Below, piece after piece: positions 9,623 to 22,910 of a DNA stretch of 64,000 nt. The notes under the pieces are model-generated. The model saw nothing but the letters and a program-made list of their open reading frames with translations. It was not told where the DNA came from and searched no databases. Source of the stretch: Emmonsiellopsis sp. PD_33 (lineage: Eukaryota > Ascomycota > Eurotiomycetes > Onygenales > Ajellomycetaceae); contig JANTQF010000133.1 in NCBI GenBank assembly GCA_032988165.1, forward strand, positions 24,509-88,508, read 5' to 3'. Made by a program: the position numbers and the translations under genes. Within the stretch, counting starts at the first letter, position 1, and each line of letters opens with the position of its first letter.

Positions 9623-12600
9623 GAGGATATTTGGTGTCTTCAAATGGTCTTACACTTCTCGCTCTTGGCTCAAGTGGGAAAAGACAGCTTTTAACGTTTG
9701 GTGACGACTCATAAGCACGTTTTCGGGGGTTACTCTCAGTTCCATAAGTGCGCTTATAGCTCAGGGAGGAGATGAAAAGTTAGATGTATGTACTTTGTTG
9801 TATTGTCATATACCAACTTTCATGAGAAGTGATCAAAAGATCCAAACCGAAATTGTAAAAGATAGAATGCTATGATAACTTGAAGGCATGGTGCTGGAAG
9901 AGGTGGGGATAAAGTATTTTAGATGCCGCTATGACATCATTAGCCCCTGATCCCTGCATACTAACACTCCTGCCTTTTCAGCCCAACGTGATCTCCTTGA
10001 ACATGTACAAGATGTCTAGGGAGCGGGACTGTTTACCGAAAGTGCAAGCATCAGGATTATATAAATAATTGATTGACAGGTCTACGTCTCTTGGGATCTA
10101 TCGGATTAAGCGGAGTTCTCGACATGGAGCGGTCAAGTGCCCGCCTCTAATCTGATGTTAGGATTAATTACTCTAGGACTAGATAGTAGTTTTCAAGACA
10201 TGGTGGCACTTTAGTTACGTTCACCAGCGCCTGAGCTAGTTAAGTAAATTGCCATCGCATGTCCATTCGTTGTCGGCCGATTGATTAGCCCGCCTATCCG
10301 CTTGTCCGGTCTGCTTGACAATTGGCATAGTATTGAAAGAAGCTACAGAGAATTCTCTCTTGCCACTGAAAGCGGAGTAAATTACGGCTTCTGGACTTAT
10401 GAGCAGTCTAGAAAAAGGATGCTAATTCTAGCAAGATGTATGGATGAGGGGATACCCTATTCCCTGCGAGTGTCAACATGCATCTTATGTAGAGTAGATG
10501 CGTACATTTTGCCATTTTTAGAAACTGCCCATTTACTCTTTTCGGATTGGGGGCTTAGTTAGATGGTTAGCTTGTGGCAAGACTAATGAAGTTTTCTCAA
10601 GAAGAGGCTGAAATCTCAGGGGTGGACGCCAATGAAAAATGAATTATCTTAGGAACCAACTGCTTGGATTGCTTAGCTAACTACTTCTATTTGCAAGGTC
10701 CCCTGTAGCCTAATAATTCTGTAAACAGGTTAATATCTCTTTCAGGTTTACCATATCAGTTAGTGAATGATGTTCTATAAAAAATGAGGATTCTATGACT
10801 TTGTTGTGTTTACTTGGGGCTCATCTATACCCCCTTAGCAGGAGCAGCCCCCTACCCGTTAGTCTACAATGGATCTTGAATGTGATGGTTCAAACTCTGT
10901 TCTTACAGCATCCGATTCCAAACCGAGTCTTGATGCTATAACGAGCTAACAGTTGAAAATTGATTACTCAGAGCTTTAAGATTTCAATGCTAGCTAGTTA
11001 GGGAAAATCGTACGTGTCTCCAGCTTCAGCTCCATTCATGGATCTTTTCCTAAGGTTAATATCAGAGTCCCTCGAGAAAGTGATTAAGGCCTGCTAAGCT
11101 TTGTGCCAACCAACAGCAGCATGGGAGCAACAATTTCCCCACCAGCCATTTTCCTAGTTGAGCGAGGTGCCCTGCATTCGAAGGGGGCCAGTTGTCAGCC
11201 GGGTGCTGCAGCACTTCCCAAAACGGAAACTCCTCTCTCAGCCCTGTCCTCATCCATGATGGTTTCGTATCCTGCGTTGTAGATCCCACAACACAGGAGT
11301 AAATCGCTGGACTAATCAAAATTAGTATTTTAAATGCCGTGTTCCGACACACCGTAAGGCTGGATAGGCGTTATAGACTGTAATTTTCTCGTCGGCTCCG
11401 GGGTACATGTACCGGACGTAATCAAGCTTCTGTATCGCAGTTTATCTCCGTGTTGACGTTGCAGGCTCGGATGCTGCATAACTGGATGTGCCGCTGCTTT
11501 AACGGAATTTGTCAGCGGCATTGCCCTCTAGCACTAATACGGACTAGTGTCAGCATTGGAACACCGAACGACCAATCATCGGGCAGGATTCGGCTTTCGG
11601 CTGTCGTCTAGCGCGTTTGTCAGGGCTGACATAACGACATCGGGCCAGGGGTCAAAGCCCGCATCCAACGTCCCTCTCCTCTCTTCATCGAGATATTGTC
11701 CATAATGGGACTGCAACTTGACAAATCTGCGTGGAAACTGCGGGACTGGTGATTGAACGTTGTCACACCTGTTACAGTGTACTCAGCTGGATATAGAGTT
11801 GTTGAGTGAGACGACAGGGCGAAGCCTCGGTTCTCCAATGCGACGCTGTTCCCGCCTCAGACTCCAGAGGCGCCAAATCTCCCCAGCCTACACACGGTCT
11901 TTTCTGCACGGGCCAGGAGGGCATTGGCTATTCCGTGGTGTCTTGCAGACCTCTGCGTCCTAACGAACGCCACACTTGGCTGCTGAATGGTCGGCTGAAG
12001 TAAATGCTGGTCAGGGTCGGAAATCCCGCCGCCTGTATCCGGTTCTCCTCCGTTTCTACTCCATCTTCGGGCTCTGAAAGAACACCGAACGCCCCAGTCG
12101 TGCTGGCACAATCAATCTTTGATACCGCTGTATTCATGCCGCTTTTGCGGATCTGACAAATCAGTCTCTGACGTCCACTCCAAGTAATCGACATCTTTGT
12201 TTCTACTTTGGGGTTCACTCCCTGTGGTTTCCAGCCTTCCAACCCTTTTCAGGCGCAGTAGGATTTTGCCATGCCCAGGTGGGCATCTCCTATAGCCGTT
12301 TTTGAATTAGCTCGAATACCCGGGACGCTGGTTGCCGTATTTGACGACTGAGAGACGGGTCTTGGTCTAGTTCTGAACGGGCCCTAAGCTTTTCAAACGA
12401 CCATAAACTAGGGACCAGAAAAAGATATAAATGACCTTCGCCCGGTCCCTGGGCACCATATATTAAATTATTCGGAACAGCTTATCTTTCATCCTTAACG
12501 TTCTACCTCCGAGATCCCCTCGACAACAATTCCAATCGACCTCAACGGCTCTCTTAGCATACGATTAGTGCTACATTTATATCTTGAGCTCAACGTCCAT

Positions 12601-12857
12601 CTCCTCGTACCATTTACGGACTGGTTATAAGGTTGCCTTCCCAGCCTGTCCCTTGCAGCTGTATTGGTTAATCTTCGGAAAAGGGGACTTAGTGATCGGG
12701 AAATAATCCAATTTATCCCATCATTTGTGCTGTTTAGGACACCATCCAACACTTGGAAGCGCTATTGTTCGTGTCTCTTGCGGAACCAAATATTTCCCCT
12801 TTAACCACAATCTTTGATATTCTACGAGGCTCGTTTTCCACGACATATCCTGCCGCC
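9623..12857. other. 3.2-kb stretch without recognisable gene
   Basis: Mixed composition with frequent stops in all frames. No frame shows a family motif or spliceable continuation. The last 450 bp should contain the promoter and leader of the bZIP gene; an AT-rich TATA-like stretch lies near 12,424-12,432. Confidence 0.4.
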
Positions 12858-14940
12858 ATGTCTCTAAGGACAACTCCCGATTTCCCAATGGATGTGCTCT
12901 CTGCATCCACATTTCCGGAACCAGCCTCAAGCTATCCGGCACCCACCAATGATAAAGAGACAGGACATGTTTTATATGGTGGGCTGCCATTTTACGACGA
13001 AAATGATAACTATCACGGGAATACATCGGTAGCGGAATCAATGAGCAGATCAGCTTCTGAGAACCAGACGGCAACATCAAAGAAAAAGGCAAAGACTAGT
13101 CCCGGTTCTAGCGAAGAAGACGCGGCCAAGAGGCGAGGCCGGCCAAGATTGAATACTAGAGACAAAACAGCTGCTGAGGTTCGTTCTCCCTTTGTTGTCG
13201 TTCCTTGTCCAAAATACAATGTTATACATCTGAACTATGTAATGCGCCCGGTGTTAACATCTCTTCTAGCGCCGTCGTACACAAATACGGCTTGCCCAAC
13301 GTGCCTATAGGCTAAGAAAGGAGGCAACTATCTCAAGCCTCAACCAACGCGTTGTTGAACTGGAAGAGACTGTTGATGAAATGAGCAAATCTTTCCTTGC
13401 TTTCAATGATGAGGCAATGAGCTCTGGTCTTCTGTCAGCTCAACCGGAATTTGCGGACCATCTACGGCGAGTAACAGAGCGATTTCTTTCCCTAGCCAAG
13501 GACGCTTCCAGCCCCAGTTCGGACCGTGAAGGCGGTAACCTTGAGATCGTTGACCACCGCCATGAGACACCTGAGACATACCTTAGTCGTCAACCAAGTT
13601 CTGCAAACGTCCATGTTCCCGACCGTGGAAACATGACATTTGGCTACGAGGTCACAAGTTATAGCAATAGAGCTGAATTCGGTATGGCTGTTACCTCTCA
13701 AGATAATCAGGCGATGTTTTATCCTCAGAGGCCAACGGTGCCAACTTCATCGTATGGGATTGGGCAGAATCATGACTGGATGTTCGTCGATCCCTCCCCA
13801 TCCGGCACGACTACGATAGCAGATCCTAACATTGCATATTTCCCTAAAGTCTTGCCCCCGTTGAGTACCCCCAGCCCCTACACATTTAGCTTCCAGGAGC
13901 CGCCGTTCACACGCCGATTACACCGCACGTGCCTCGGGACGGGCTATCACATACTTCGAAATAGTTCCGCAAACTCTCAAGCCTTGACAACGGCCTTTAG
14001 GCTTGCTTTGCACTACAGTAGCAGAAAGCAGCTGATCCAAAATTTCCGCCTTCTTTTATTGAGAGGTCCGAAGGATACCCTCGAGTTTTGGGAGAAGCCG
14101 TTCTTCTCTATTGGTGGCGCGGGGACACATTACCCTCGTCGTGATCACGAGGGTAGGTTAACTTATCCCCCGAATATGCTGTCGACGGAGCGAGTATTCG
14201 GTAGTCTATTGATTCGGAATGCTGAAACGCCCCATCAAGGCAAGAGCCTGGAGGAAATAACAGAGGAGCTTGGGTTTAGGGGCCAGTGGTTTGACTCTAA
14301 CGATGTGGATGGCTACCTGCGATCCAGAGGTATTGTCATCGAAGACAACTCGTCAATAGTGCAAATTCCCCCAACCTTCCCAAATTGTATATCCCCCAGA
14401 AATGCACCCCAGCAACCCGCAACCATCGAATTCGGTGATCCAGTAACCTCGCCTACAACGATAAATCCCCCGGCTCCTCTGGGTGCGGCCGAGCAAACAC
14501 AACCGAACGAACTTCTGCTAGCTCGGCTAATACCGCGGTTATTCCCGAAAACGGACCAGCCAACAGAGGATATTATGGGAGACAGCAGTCCCCAATTGCC
14601 AGGGTCTACCGGAGAGCACGGTCTTGAGAATCCTGCCTCAATCTCGAACATAGATCCTCATAAATTGCCACCAGACAAGCAGATGCCTAAAACGGCATCC
14701 TCGTCATTAGACGTTGAGCGCTTTATTAACCGTGAGTGGAACTCCTTGTTTCTTCTTACCTGAATCTATTCCCTTTCCCATCATCCAAACTACCCACGAG
14801 TCAAACCTTTCTAGAAGGGATACTAATGCTTCCTCCCAAATCCAGAGCTGGTAATGCGCGGCGTCTGTCTCGGCCGTGCGCCCGGATTCAGACGTCACGA
14901 CGTCGATGCTGCCCTTGTTTCCTCCGTGCTAGCTTATTGA
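12858..14940 (+). CDS. bZIP transcription factor with AT-hook-like motif
   Basis: Three exons, 12858-13178, 13270-14731 and 14846-14940, give 625 aa. ATG 12858 is the first in frame. The basic region RRRTQIRLAQRAYRLRKE (residues 108-125) begins exactly at exon 2, followed by a short heptad-like stretch (LNQRVVELEETVDEM). Just before it, KRRGRPRL (91-98) resembles an AT-hook. The last exon adds LVMRGVCLGRAPGFRR, a C-terminal block I know from fungal bZIP proteins of this type, which supports the final intron. It should act in the nucleus as a dimeric DNA-binding regulator; the middle 350 residues are low-complexity. Target genes cannot be told. Introns are 91 and 114 nt. Confidence 0.87.
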
Positions 14941-15684
14941 TGTGATCAATCAAGTTTCTTTGTATTTTCAATGGCGTTTCTTCCCCCAATCAATCGACCG
15001 GCATACCCGAGAAAGATCGATAACGAAGGCGGGAACTCGGCCCTTTCATTGTTGTCATCACCCCACTCAATTTTGCCTTGTGCAGCCAACATCTTTTTCT
15101 TTCCCAACAAGCAGAAAATAAAAACCGCATGAAAAAAATAGTTTCTCTCGCCTTTTTGCTCGGGCCTTGGACCGGGTCAGTGTTTTCTTTTTGAAGGTAC
15201 CCGGGGGCGCGGGTATTGCACTTCGTTCCGTACTTACCGAGACATCCGGACTACGGACGAATAATTTTGTTTTTCTATATACGTGCGTCCGTCCTTTGCC
15301 ACCCCTTTATCATGCCACGTTTAAGTGCCGATGATAGCCATAATGATGCATGGTATGGAAACCAAACATCACCCCCAGTGCTATCGGGGTCTATTAGGCC
15401 GAAATAACGAGATTTCACCCTTCTTCTCCTACCCTTGTTCCCCCGCATAAATTAATTTCCTCTCCTTTAATATTCAATTCAACCACCATTCCCTCAATCA
15501 TTCCTCCTATCCATCTCAATCGCACGAAAAAGAGCTCCTTCTACCACATTAGCGAAGCAACATATATCTCCCGCTATTATATAGTACCTCAACCATCCCC
15601 CCTCGCTCCATCTCACCATTCCTCCCTCCGTGACCCCCCACCATCTCACATCTACATAAAACAACCCGCTCAGCACCACCCATC
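14941..15684 (+). promoter_or_regulatory. Intergenic and leader of mutarotase-like gene
   Basis: About 740 bp. The last 270 bp are strongly pyrimidine and A/C rich on the + strand (15,415-15,684), as in fungal 5' leaders, and run into the ATG at 15685. No other gene is seen. Confidence 0.4.
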
Positions 15685-16074
15685 ATGTCCACCACCACCA
15701 CCACCCCACCCCACCCAAAACGCATCGCCCAAATCGTCCGCCTAAAACCCTCCTCCATCCAGGCCTACAAAGCCTGCCACGCAGCCGTCTGGCCCACCGT
15801 CCTCGCTCAAATCAAAGACTCAAACATCTCCGACTACTCCATATTCCTTGATGAGCGGTCGCTGACGCTCTTTGCGACGTTCAAGTGGACGGGCACGGAT
15901 TGGGAGGCGGATACGAGGCGGATGAGGGAGAATGAAGAGGTGAGGAGGTGGTGGGAGATGACGGATGGGATGCAGGAGAGTTTTAATGAGGGGGCCGTGG
16001 GGAGTTTGGGTGCGGATGGGGATGGGGATGGGGGGTGGTGGGTAGGGTTGGAGGAGGTGTTTAGGTTGGAGTAG
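15685..16074 (+). CDS. L-rhamnose mutarotase family protein
   Basis: Intronless, 129 aa. It matches the RhaM/L-rhamnose mutarotase family (DUF718): RIAQIVRLKPSSIQAYKACH at the start with the conserved His, AVWPTVLAQIKDSNISDYSIF, then FATFKWTGTDWEAD and a tryptophan-rich RRWWEMTD. Family members of about 105-115 aa interconvert alpha and beta anomers of L-rhamnose. This protein has an extra Gly/Asp-rich loop (GADGDGDGGWW) before the C-terminal helix. Role in pectin-sugar use is inferred from the family only; no rhamnose pathway gene is nearby. Confidence 0.85.
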   Translation: MSTTTTTPPHPKRIAQIVRLKPSSIQAYKACHAAVWPTVLAQIKDSNISDYSIFLDERSLTLFATFKWTGTDWEADTRRMRENEEVRRWWEMTDGMQESFNEGAVGSLGADGDGDGGWWVGLEEVFRLE

Positions 16075-17285
16075 TTAAGTATTATTATGTGTGGGAAGGG
16101 GTTTGGTTTTTTTTTTTTTTTTTTTGTCTTTGTGATTTCTTGAGGTTGGCTGGCTATCTAGTGCGCGAACTGCGCTTCCGTCCTCGTTCGTCTCACCAAG
16201 CTTTTAATCTTTCCACGGATTCTGGTCGAGATTCGGGGTGGTCCCGGTTTATTTTAAGGTTGATCCCGATCCACTTACTTTATTTGAGCCTAAATATGAC
16301 CACCCTCGTGGACATCGCTATGGCGTAGCAGATAATAGTTTGATAGGGTAGTTTATTAATCTACCTCCTTCTTTCCCATGGCAGGAATCATAATTATTTT
16401 ACTCATTGTTCATCCTAATTATTCTCAGTGTTGGAAATCTAGGCCTAGGTCTTATGCCTTATTAACAGTTCACTACATCCTCTCAAAATAATCTATATCC
16501 CAGTCTGAAATATGAGCCAACTTCATATTCTTATTATCTCATTCAACGATGAAAATGACTGATTAACTACACGTTCCTCGAAAAGAAAAGAAAAACCAAC
16601 GCAACAAACTTCACACCCCCTTCCCACTCCCTGGATTGTAATAACACTAGCACCAGCAGAAACCCAAATGATCAAATAAAAGCCACAATCTGCAATCCGG
16701 CTCATCAACGTTGCCATTCCGCCTTGGAGGGGGAAGAAAGAAAGAAAAAAAACCTGCTTCCATTCCCAACCCATCCATCCAACCAATCGCGAAACCATTT
16801 TACACCTGCCCCTCGAACGAACAGAGTTCCAGAGCCTCATATTGCTTTGTCCGGGTATTAACGCCTTGCCGGTGTCCGTTTTGCATGAGCCAATTCAAAT
16901 TAAGAAGAAAAAAAATGACGAAAGAGGGACTCCAATGCTAACTGACGAATTGAAAGGGAAAAAAATTAGAAACAATTAACAAAACTAAAAGTGAAAAGGG
17001 GGAAATGAAAAAAATGAACCAAATAAAGCCTCGTTGCGAGACGGAGTCGCATATGCCCGAATAAAAGAGAAATATTTTCTTTTCCTTTATCCCATTCCCA
17101 TCAATATGTGAAACTTTGCGCGCACGGAATGGTAATCTTCAAAAAAAAAGAGAAATGCTGCTGAAGTGGATCTTCTCCCATGTGCAGAGGATATCACGTT
17201 CCTGTAAATGGCCCCATTTCGAGAATATCTGGCTGCCTTTCCAACGTCTCCTTTTAGTTTATCCATGTAGAGCGAACCATACACC
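16075..17285. other. Convergent intergenic region
   Basis: Lies between the mutarotase-like gene (+) and the Cys-rich protein gene (-). It holds a run of about 20 T at 16108-16127, A-rich stretches near 16,900-17,010, and no supported coding frame. Both 3' UTRs should end here. Confidence 0.5.
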
Positions 17286-20200
17286 TCAGTGATGACGCTC
17301 ATGAAGATAAACCACCGTCGTCCACCCCGCACAACAAGTCCTAACCATCCGATGCGAGCACCAACAGCACGTAACAGTAAAATTACTCGAAGACGACGAG
17401 CTCGAGGACGACGGACGAGAATTCCAGGCCGATTTACCATTACCATTATCCAACCCGTTCGAAGTTGCTGGTCGGCCTGCTTCTCCTACAGCACCATGGA
17501 GAACCAACGCACCGCTCGGTCCAGCCTGTTGCTGTTGACCATCATCATTGGCCGCCTCATCGTTCACGAGAGCTAGATGGCTATGGTTCTCTGGCGGGGA
17601 GGTTTCAGGCCACATCCCGGGCGGTTGGCCATTAGGGAAGGCAAGTTTGGCATATACATCGGAAGGCATGTCGTGCCAGTACCGGCATTGGCAGCAGATC
17701 ACGAACATTTTGGCAACTGGTGTACCTCTGCGCATCGGGCGTTGAGCCCTACCAGATCCGATAGCGGATACGTTCTGTCTGCTGGATGACGGAGGGCGAG
17801 GGTCGGAGATTAGTGCTGGGAGACCCTGACTTGGGCTCTGGTTACGCTCGACTGTCCAAAGAGATAAGGAGTCAGTTGCGTTGGTGGACTTTTTGGTAGC
17901 CTCTTTGTTGACGAGTGCTGATGAAGCTGATCCTGAGGTCTGGACGGGTTTGGGGGGTGATGGGGAAGTTGATGGAATTGTTCGGGGAGATTTTGGTTGC
18001 GAGGAGTCTTTGGGAGAAGTAGAAGGTCTGCGTTTCTCTACACTAGTCTCACGGTAGGGCTGTGCTTGGGGTAAGTCGACTGAAATGGAACGCTTTTTCT
18101 TGCTGCCGGTAGTATCTCCTCCATCGGCGGTGCTTAAAATTTCGGTGGCACTAGGGTACGCTGAGTATACTCCGCTGTTACGTTTTGGTGACTTTGGCGG
18201 TATTTCGAATCCATCTCCGGTACTGTTAGCTTCGGAGGAAGCCGGCGTTTTCTCATTGCTGTCGGACGTTGGAGATGGTTTCGGAACTTCCTGTTTGCTT
18301 TCTGTGGTCACGGGTTTGTCCTTCTCCTCCTTCTTATCCACGTATGGTAGGGCGGATATGATAACCGGAGACATTAATTTTTCGGGATCGATGGGCTCTA
18401 GATTCGGCTTTGCTGTTCTTTCAACCATGGCATGCTTATTTGCTCTCTTGCTGCCATATCTCAACAGGCGCGTGAGAGAAAAAGAAGATTTTTCGTTCTT
18501 TGACGTGGCAGTATCAACATGATGTGAAGACTCCTGTGAGGCGGGGATGGTAGAGGACATTATGGACGGCGTTCTTGTTTTCCCCGATGATACCGTGCCA
18601 GGACCGATGGTCTCGTTGTCTTCTTGGGTGTTGAGAGGAGGTGCAGCTAAAGGCGAGGAACGAAAGGGAACATCACGATTGTGGTATCTAGGTGGTAGTT
18701 GCATAGGATTTGATCGATTCTGGAGGCTGGGAGCGGTGGAAGCTCGTTCCATATAGGGGCGATCAGCGATGCTTGTAGGTTGGACAAGTTCTGTTGTAGT
18801 TTGGGACCTGGCACGGCCATTGTCGCTAGTGACACTTATGTCCTGAGTATCGATATGACGGTTAGATTTCACTGATGGGTCTACCTTCACCTGATCCTGG
18901 TTGTGAGTTCCGTTGGTATGCTCTCCTGGCTCACTTAACAGGGGCTGCTTAGCGGTATCCCTGTCTGTTTTCTTTTGTCCGGGCTCGGATTTTTGACCCA
19001 AACGCCGCAAGGAGGCAACAGAAAGATGTTCGGAGCCGCCGAATATTTCACTCCAAGACTGTCTGCGCTTCCGATACTTACCCTTAATGTCTCCAGGACC
19101 ACCGGTTCTGAGTTGAGAAGGACTTGGAGCAGGATCCTCTAAGATAACTGGGAACTTTTCGCCTTTATACGTAGACTTCGTGTTCTCCTCCACGTTCTGT
19201 CTGGTGGCTTTCCCGTCTATCTGTGTATTATTATTGGCAGATGGCGGGATATTCTCGTCGGGATGACGAACTTGTAGCGGGGGCGGGGAAGGAGACTCGG
19301 GTACGGCTGGAAATCGGCTGCTACTAATTGTGGGCGGTGAACTTTTTTCGCCTTTCTTCGTAGCATTCGTCTCGGACAAAGGCACTTTATTAGTACGACG
19401 GCGTAAGGAATGGGAAGGCGGTTCATGATCGATTCTTGCAGACTTGCGTTGGAGCTTTCTGCCAGTCGAATTTAGACTTAGTCGACGATCTGTCTCCTGG
19501 CTCTTGGTCGATTTGGTAGACGTAACGTAACTGTATTGTGATGATGCTTCGTCGCTTTGTTGGTAGGATTTAGCGGCACCACGTAAATCGGCGTTCTTCT
19601 TGCTCGCATGAAGGTGTCGCTCTGGAAAATCTAACGGGGACGCAGGAATGGATGGGCTTGACTCCAAATCGTCAACGGGATCCCTGTCATTTGCGAAGTC
19701 TTCGGTAATCCTAACCCCAAATCGCTGAGGCCAGAAACCCGTAATCTTGGGCATCGCAAGTTCCAGTCCATCGCCATCATTGTCTTCTATAGGGACGGCA
19801 GCTTCAGGAGTTGAGTGGCTGGGCCCAGGTTCATTAATGGAGCTAGCCTTTGATCCATCCCTCGAGGGGTACCGAAAGCCTAGCAGTGATGGAGCTGTAG
19901 AAGAGCGTTTAAGACTACCACTCTTTATGCTTGATGCTCTGCTTGGGGGCTTCAGGGGTTGTTTCTTGGTTAGGCGTCGGCTTGGCTTTTGCGAATCTTC
20001 GTTTCTCTTGGCTTCGAGTTTCAATGACTTTTCGAGCTCCCGCTTCTCCTTCTCTAGACGCTTCAATTCCTTCTTTCTTTCCCTTCTGGCTTTGTCTGTT
20101 GCCCAGGAAGGGGAGACACAGATCTCAGAGCGCTGATCTGCTAGGATGAGACTGTTTGCCGCGTTGACTGTATATGAGGAAGCCAGGGAGCCTTTCTGCT

Positions 20201-20509
20201 TTTCAGTAGTCGTGTTGGAGACATCCTCACGAGCGCTGACATGAGCTCTGTAGCCAAACTCTGTATCGGGATTACCAGAAAGCTCTGTGTGCCAGACTGA
20301 GGAGAGTTCTTTAGCGTCTTGTTCCGAATTCTTGGACTTTGCAGATTTATTTTTGGATTTTCCCTGCTGTAAATGTCAGGAATACCCGCGTTAAGTGCAA
20401 GAATTCTGCTTCCACTTACATTGATTTCTGGGTTGATCGACGGGAGTTGACTCTTAGGTATAGAGCTAAGAGACTCCATCCGATATTGTTCCCATATAAG
20501 TGCAGCCAT
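17286..20509 (-). CDS. Large disordered fungal protein with Cys-rich C-terminal domain, function unknown
   Basis: Two exons, 20509-20420 and 20366-17286, give 1,056 aa; the 53-nt intron starts GTAAGT and ends TACAG. ATG 20509 opens MAALIWEQYR. A short charged coiled coil (RRERKKELKRLEKEKRELEK, near residues 122-150) is followed by about 760 residues of Ser/Pro/Lys-rich sequence expected to be disordered. The C-terminus carries paired cysteine blocks: CCQCRYWHDMP (near 921) and CCWCSHRMVRTCCAGW (near 1030), split by a Gly/Gln/Ser-rich linker, which look like a metal-binding module. I do not recognise a named family. Being long, intact and ending in an ordered Cys module, it is surely a real gene, probably conserved in related fungi. 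Confidence 0.85.
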
Positions 20510-22869
20510 GATGACAGGTATATAGATCGCGCAGTTGTCGTATAGGCTTAGTGAAGCTAGGCGGATAGCACGATGGGTTGGCCAACCGTGGAGTCCTGGT
20601 GGACGCTACGGAAGACCCTTCGCGACCCGGATGTAATCGACGCAAGGCAAGGCAAGCTGGAGCCCAGAATATATGTGTAGACGTAAACCGTACTCCCCTT
20701 GGTATCAAAGAGAACACCCGAAGCCCTCAGCGGGAAGTATCGCTGACCTTGGGTGGCGTTCTTGGGTGGTGGAAGAGTAAAGAGAGTGAGTGCTAGGGAG
20801 TGAGAGAAAACAAATAAACAAACAAACAAAAAAAATAGGATGGTTAAGGTAAACCGCAGAAGAGGCAGATTGGGTTGTGAATGGGCGTGATGTTGAGAGA
20901 TGATGATATAGATGCTGGTGCTAGATGGAATTATGATTGTGAAGGTCATCAACAACACTCCTATCAGGAGTAGCCCAAATAAAAGAAAGAAGGGAATAAT
21001 ACATTAACAGTGACTGATCTCAACAAGCCCCAAGGTCTATGTTGATGGCCTGGGCAATTTGAAGATCTGAACAAGATTCAACAAACAAGAACAAGGATAG
21101 AGAGCAAGCAAGACTGGATGACATAGAAAATTCTGGGTGGGGAGTTGGACAACAAATTACCACCAAAGGCAGGTTTAGCGACTCGAATGAGGCAGAGAAC
21201 CAGTACGGATCCCAGCAGAGCTACTACTGCCTGGCCGTGAAGCTCTGGACAGTGCAAGGCCAGGGCAACATTGGGCTCAAAAGCAGAGAAAGGGAGGGAG
21301 TGGAGGCAGGGAGGAAGAAGACCGAGCTGCCAACAAAGAGGCGTCTGGGGGATTCGAGATCCAGGCGAGCGTCAGGATGAAACGCAGAAACCCATGTCCG
21401 CCCTTTGCTTCATGAAGACGGAGGAACAGGTTTTTGCAGCGAGCGCACAGAGCAGGTGGCGTCAGATAGGATTTTCATGGAGAGTTGAGATCGGTTTCTC
21501 CCGCACGCCTGCAGCCGCCTCCTGCAGAGCAACCAGGCCAAGTCACATGTTGTTGCGATGTCTCAGTGTTGCAGAGCCTGGAAACAGTGGAAAGACGTGG
21601 GAATGGCTTATAAATGGGCGAATGCGGCCGTGCAGAAAACAGCGGCCAACCAACGCCGGCCGGGTTGCAGGATCCAATATATGCATGAAAGAAAACATGG
21701 CTTTATTGGGCATTGTCCTGACGAGGGCCAGGGTTAGTTAACAAGGGAGTTCGATTTGAGACTGCTTGCAAGCAGCCAATATCACTCCTCCAGGATATTA
21801 TCCTGCTCACTAGCTCGCGGATTGGGAGATTTCCCGCCCAGATACAGGGGAACGGCGCCAAGCATTAATCTATTTGTGCAGATCTGAATAATTTCATGGG
21901 TAAATAGGGGGAACAAACCAGCTACAGGGTTCCACAGCAAAGAGATTTCATTGACTATCGGCTTCGAGAAGTGCCAGAGAAGGATTTTAGCTCGCAGTCG
22001 TCTGCCATAACTAGGTGAGGCGAAGCAAGGGAGACTCTTCCCAACCCGGGATGAAACCAATAAGCTGCGGAGCTGTTAACTAATCCCAAACAGACCCTGG
22101 AGAAGCGCTACCTAAGATTGAATTTCCATTGAATAGCACGGAGCGGCTTGGGCGCGAAGCTGTTCTCAGAGAATTTTGTGAACGGAAATCTACGGTTATG
22201 GCCTTTCAATGCCGCAACCGTTCACCCAACAGAAAGCCGATCAGGAAAGAAAGATGTTCTGGGGTGATAAAGCGGCTAAAAATAGCGCTCGCGTATTGGC
22301 AAGCAGGCCAAGAGATCTTAGGCGCTTTATTAACCAGACCTTTGGCTTGGTCCCCATCATCCTCCGATCCGAAAGGCATAGAAAATCATAGCACAAGTTG
22401 TGTTCTCGAAGATTGGCACCTCCTTTGCACATCAGCAAAAATCCGAAATGTATACTAACATATTGCTCCAACCCCATAGAGGCTATCTTACTAGTATGGC
22501 TTCTAGAAGTTTTCAAGCCTTTCCGCTTATTCCCAAACCCAGCTTTCCATGTATGGGTCCGTCAAAGTGCCCCCAGCCCAGAGTATTTCAGGTCTGGGCC
22601 GGATGGTTCAAGATCTCATTTCGTTCCGGCATTTGCGTATTACAACCTCTGAGATCGAGGTGTTTGGGCATCCGTCGACTGCCACCACTGTCTGCATGAT
22701 GCCGTGTACATACATTGGAATGGAACCACGGGAAGTTTGCCAGACGGGACAAACCCAAGTTCATCTTCCATGGATATTTGTCATGCACAGCCATGCGTGA
22801 CAGGCTGACATCCACCTCCGTCATTCTCGGTCATGGCCTGACTCATGGTGGCGCAGTCAGGTACCGGTA
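20510..22869. other. 2.3-kb upstream region, no gene seen
   Basis: Should contain the promoter and leader of the minus-strand gene. A short AAAC/AAAT microsatellite lies at about 20,809-20,833. A TATAAA on the + strand at 21,609 has no gene after it. Frames such as 21,271-21,741 lack an ATG start and recognisable motifs. Composition is normal for the gene-bearing arms, up to the edge of the transposon at 22,870. Confidence 0.45.
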
Positions 22870-22910
22870 ACGTGATCCACCACCCTGCGAACACTCCCAC
22901 CCAATGAACA
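22870..22910 (+). repeat. 5' terminal inverted repeat of pogo-like element
   Basis: Begins ACGTGATCCACC. It matches the reverse complement of 43091-43131 at all but a few positions. Mismatches include two sites where this copy keeps CG and the other copy reads CA (TG on the + strand). Confidence 0.9.

Noticed and set aside
10281..10562. 93-codon frame in the 9.6-12.8 kb gap
   Set aside because: Starts on a non-ATG codon and has no recognisable domain or continuation.
21271..21741. 156-codon + strand frame upstream of the Cys-rich protein gene
   Set aside because: No true ATG at its start and composition of a chance frame; likely promoter DNA.
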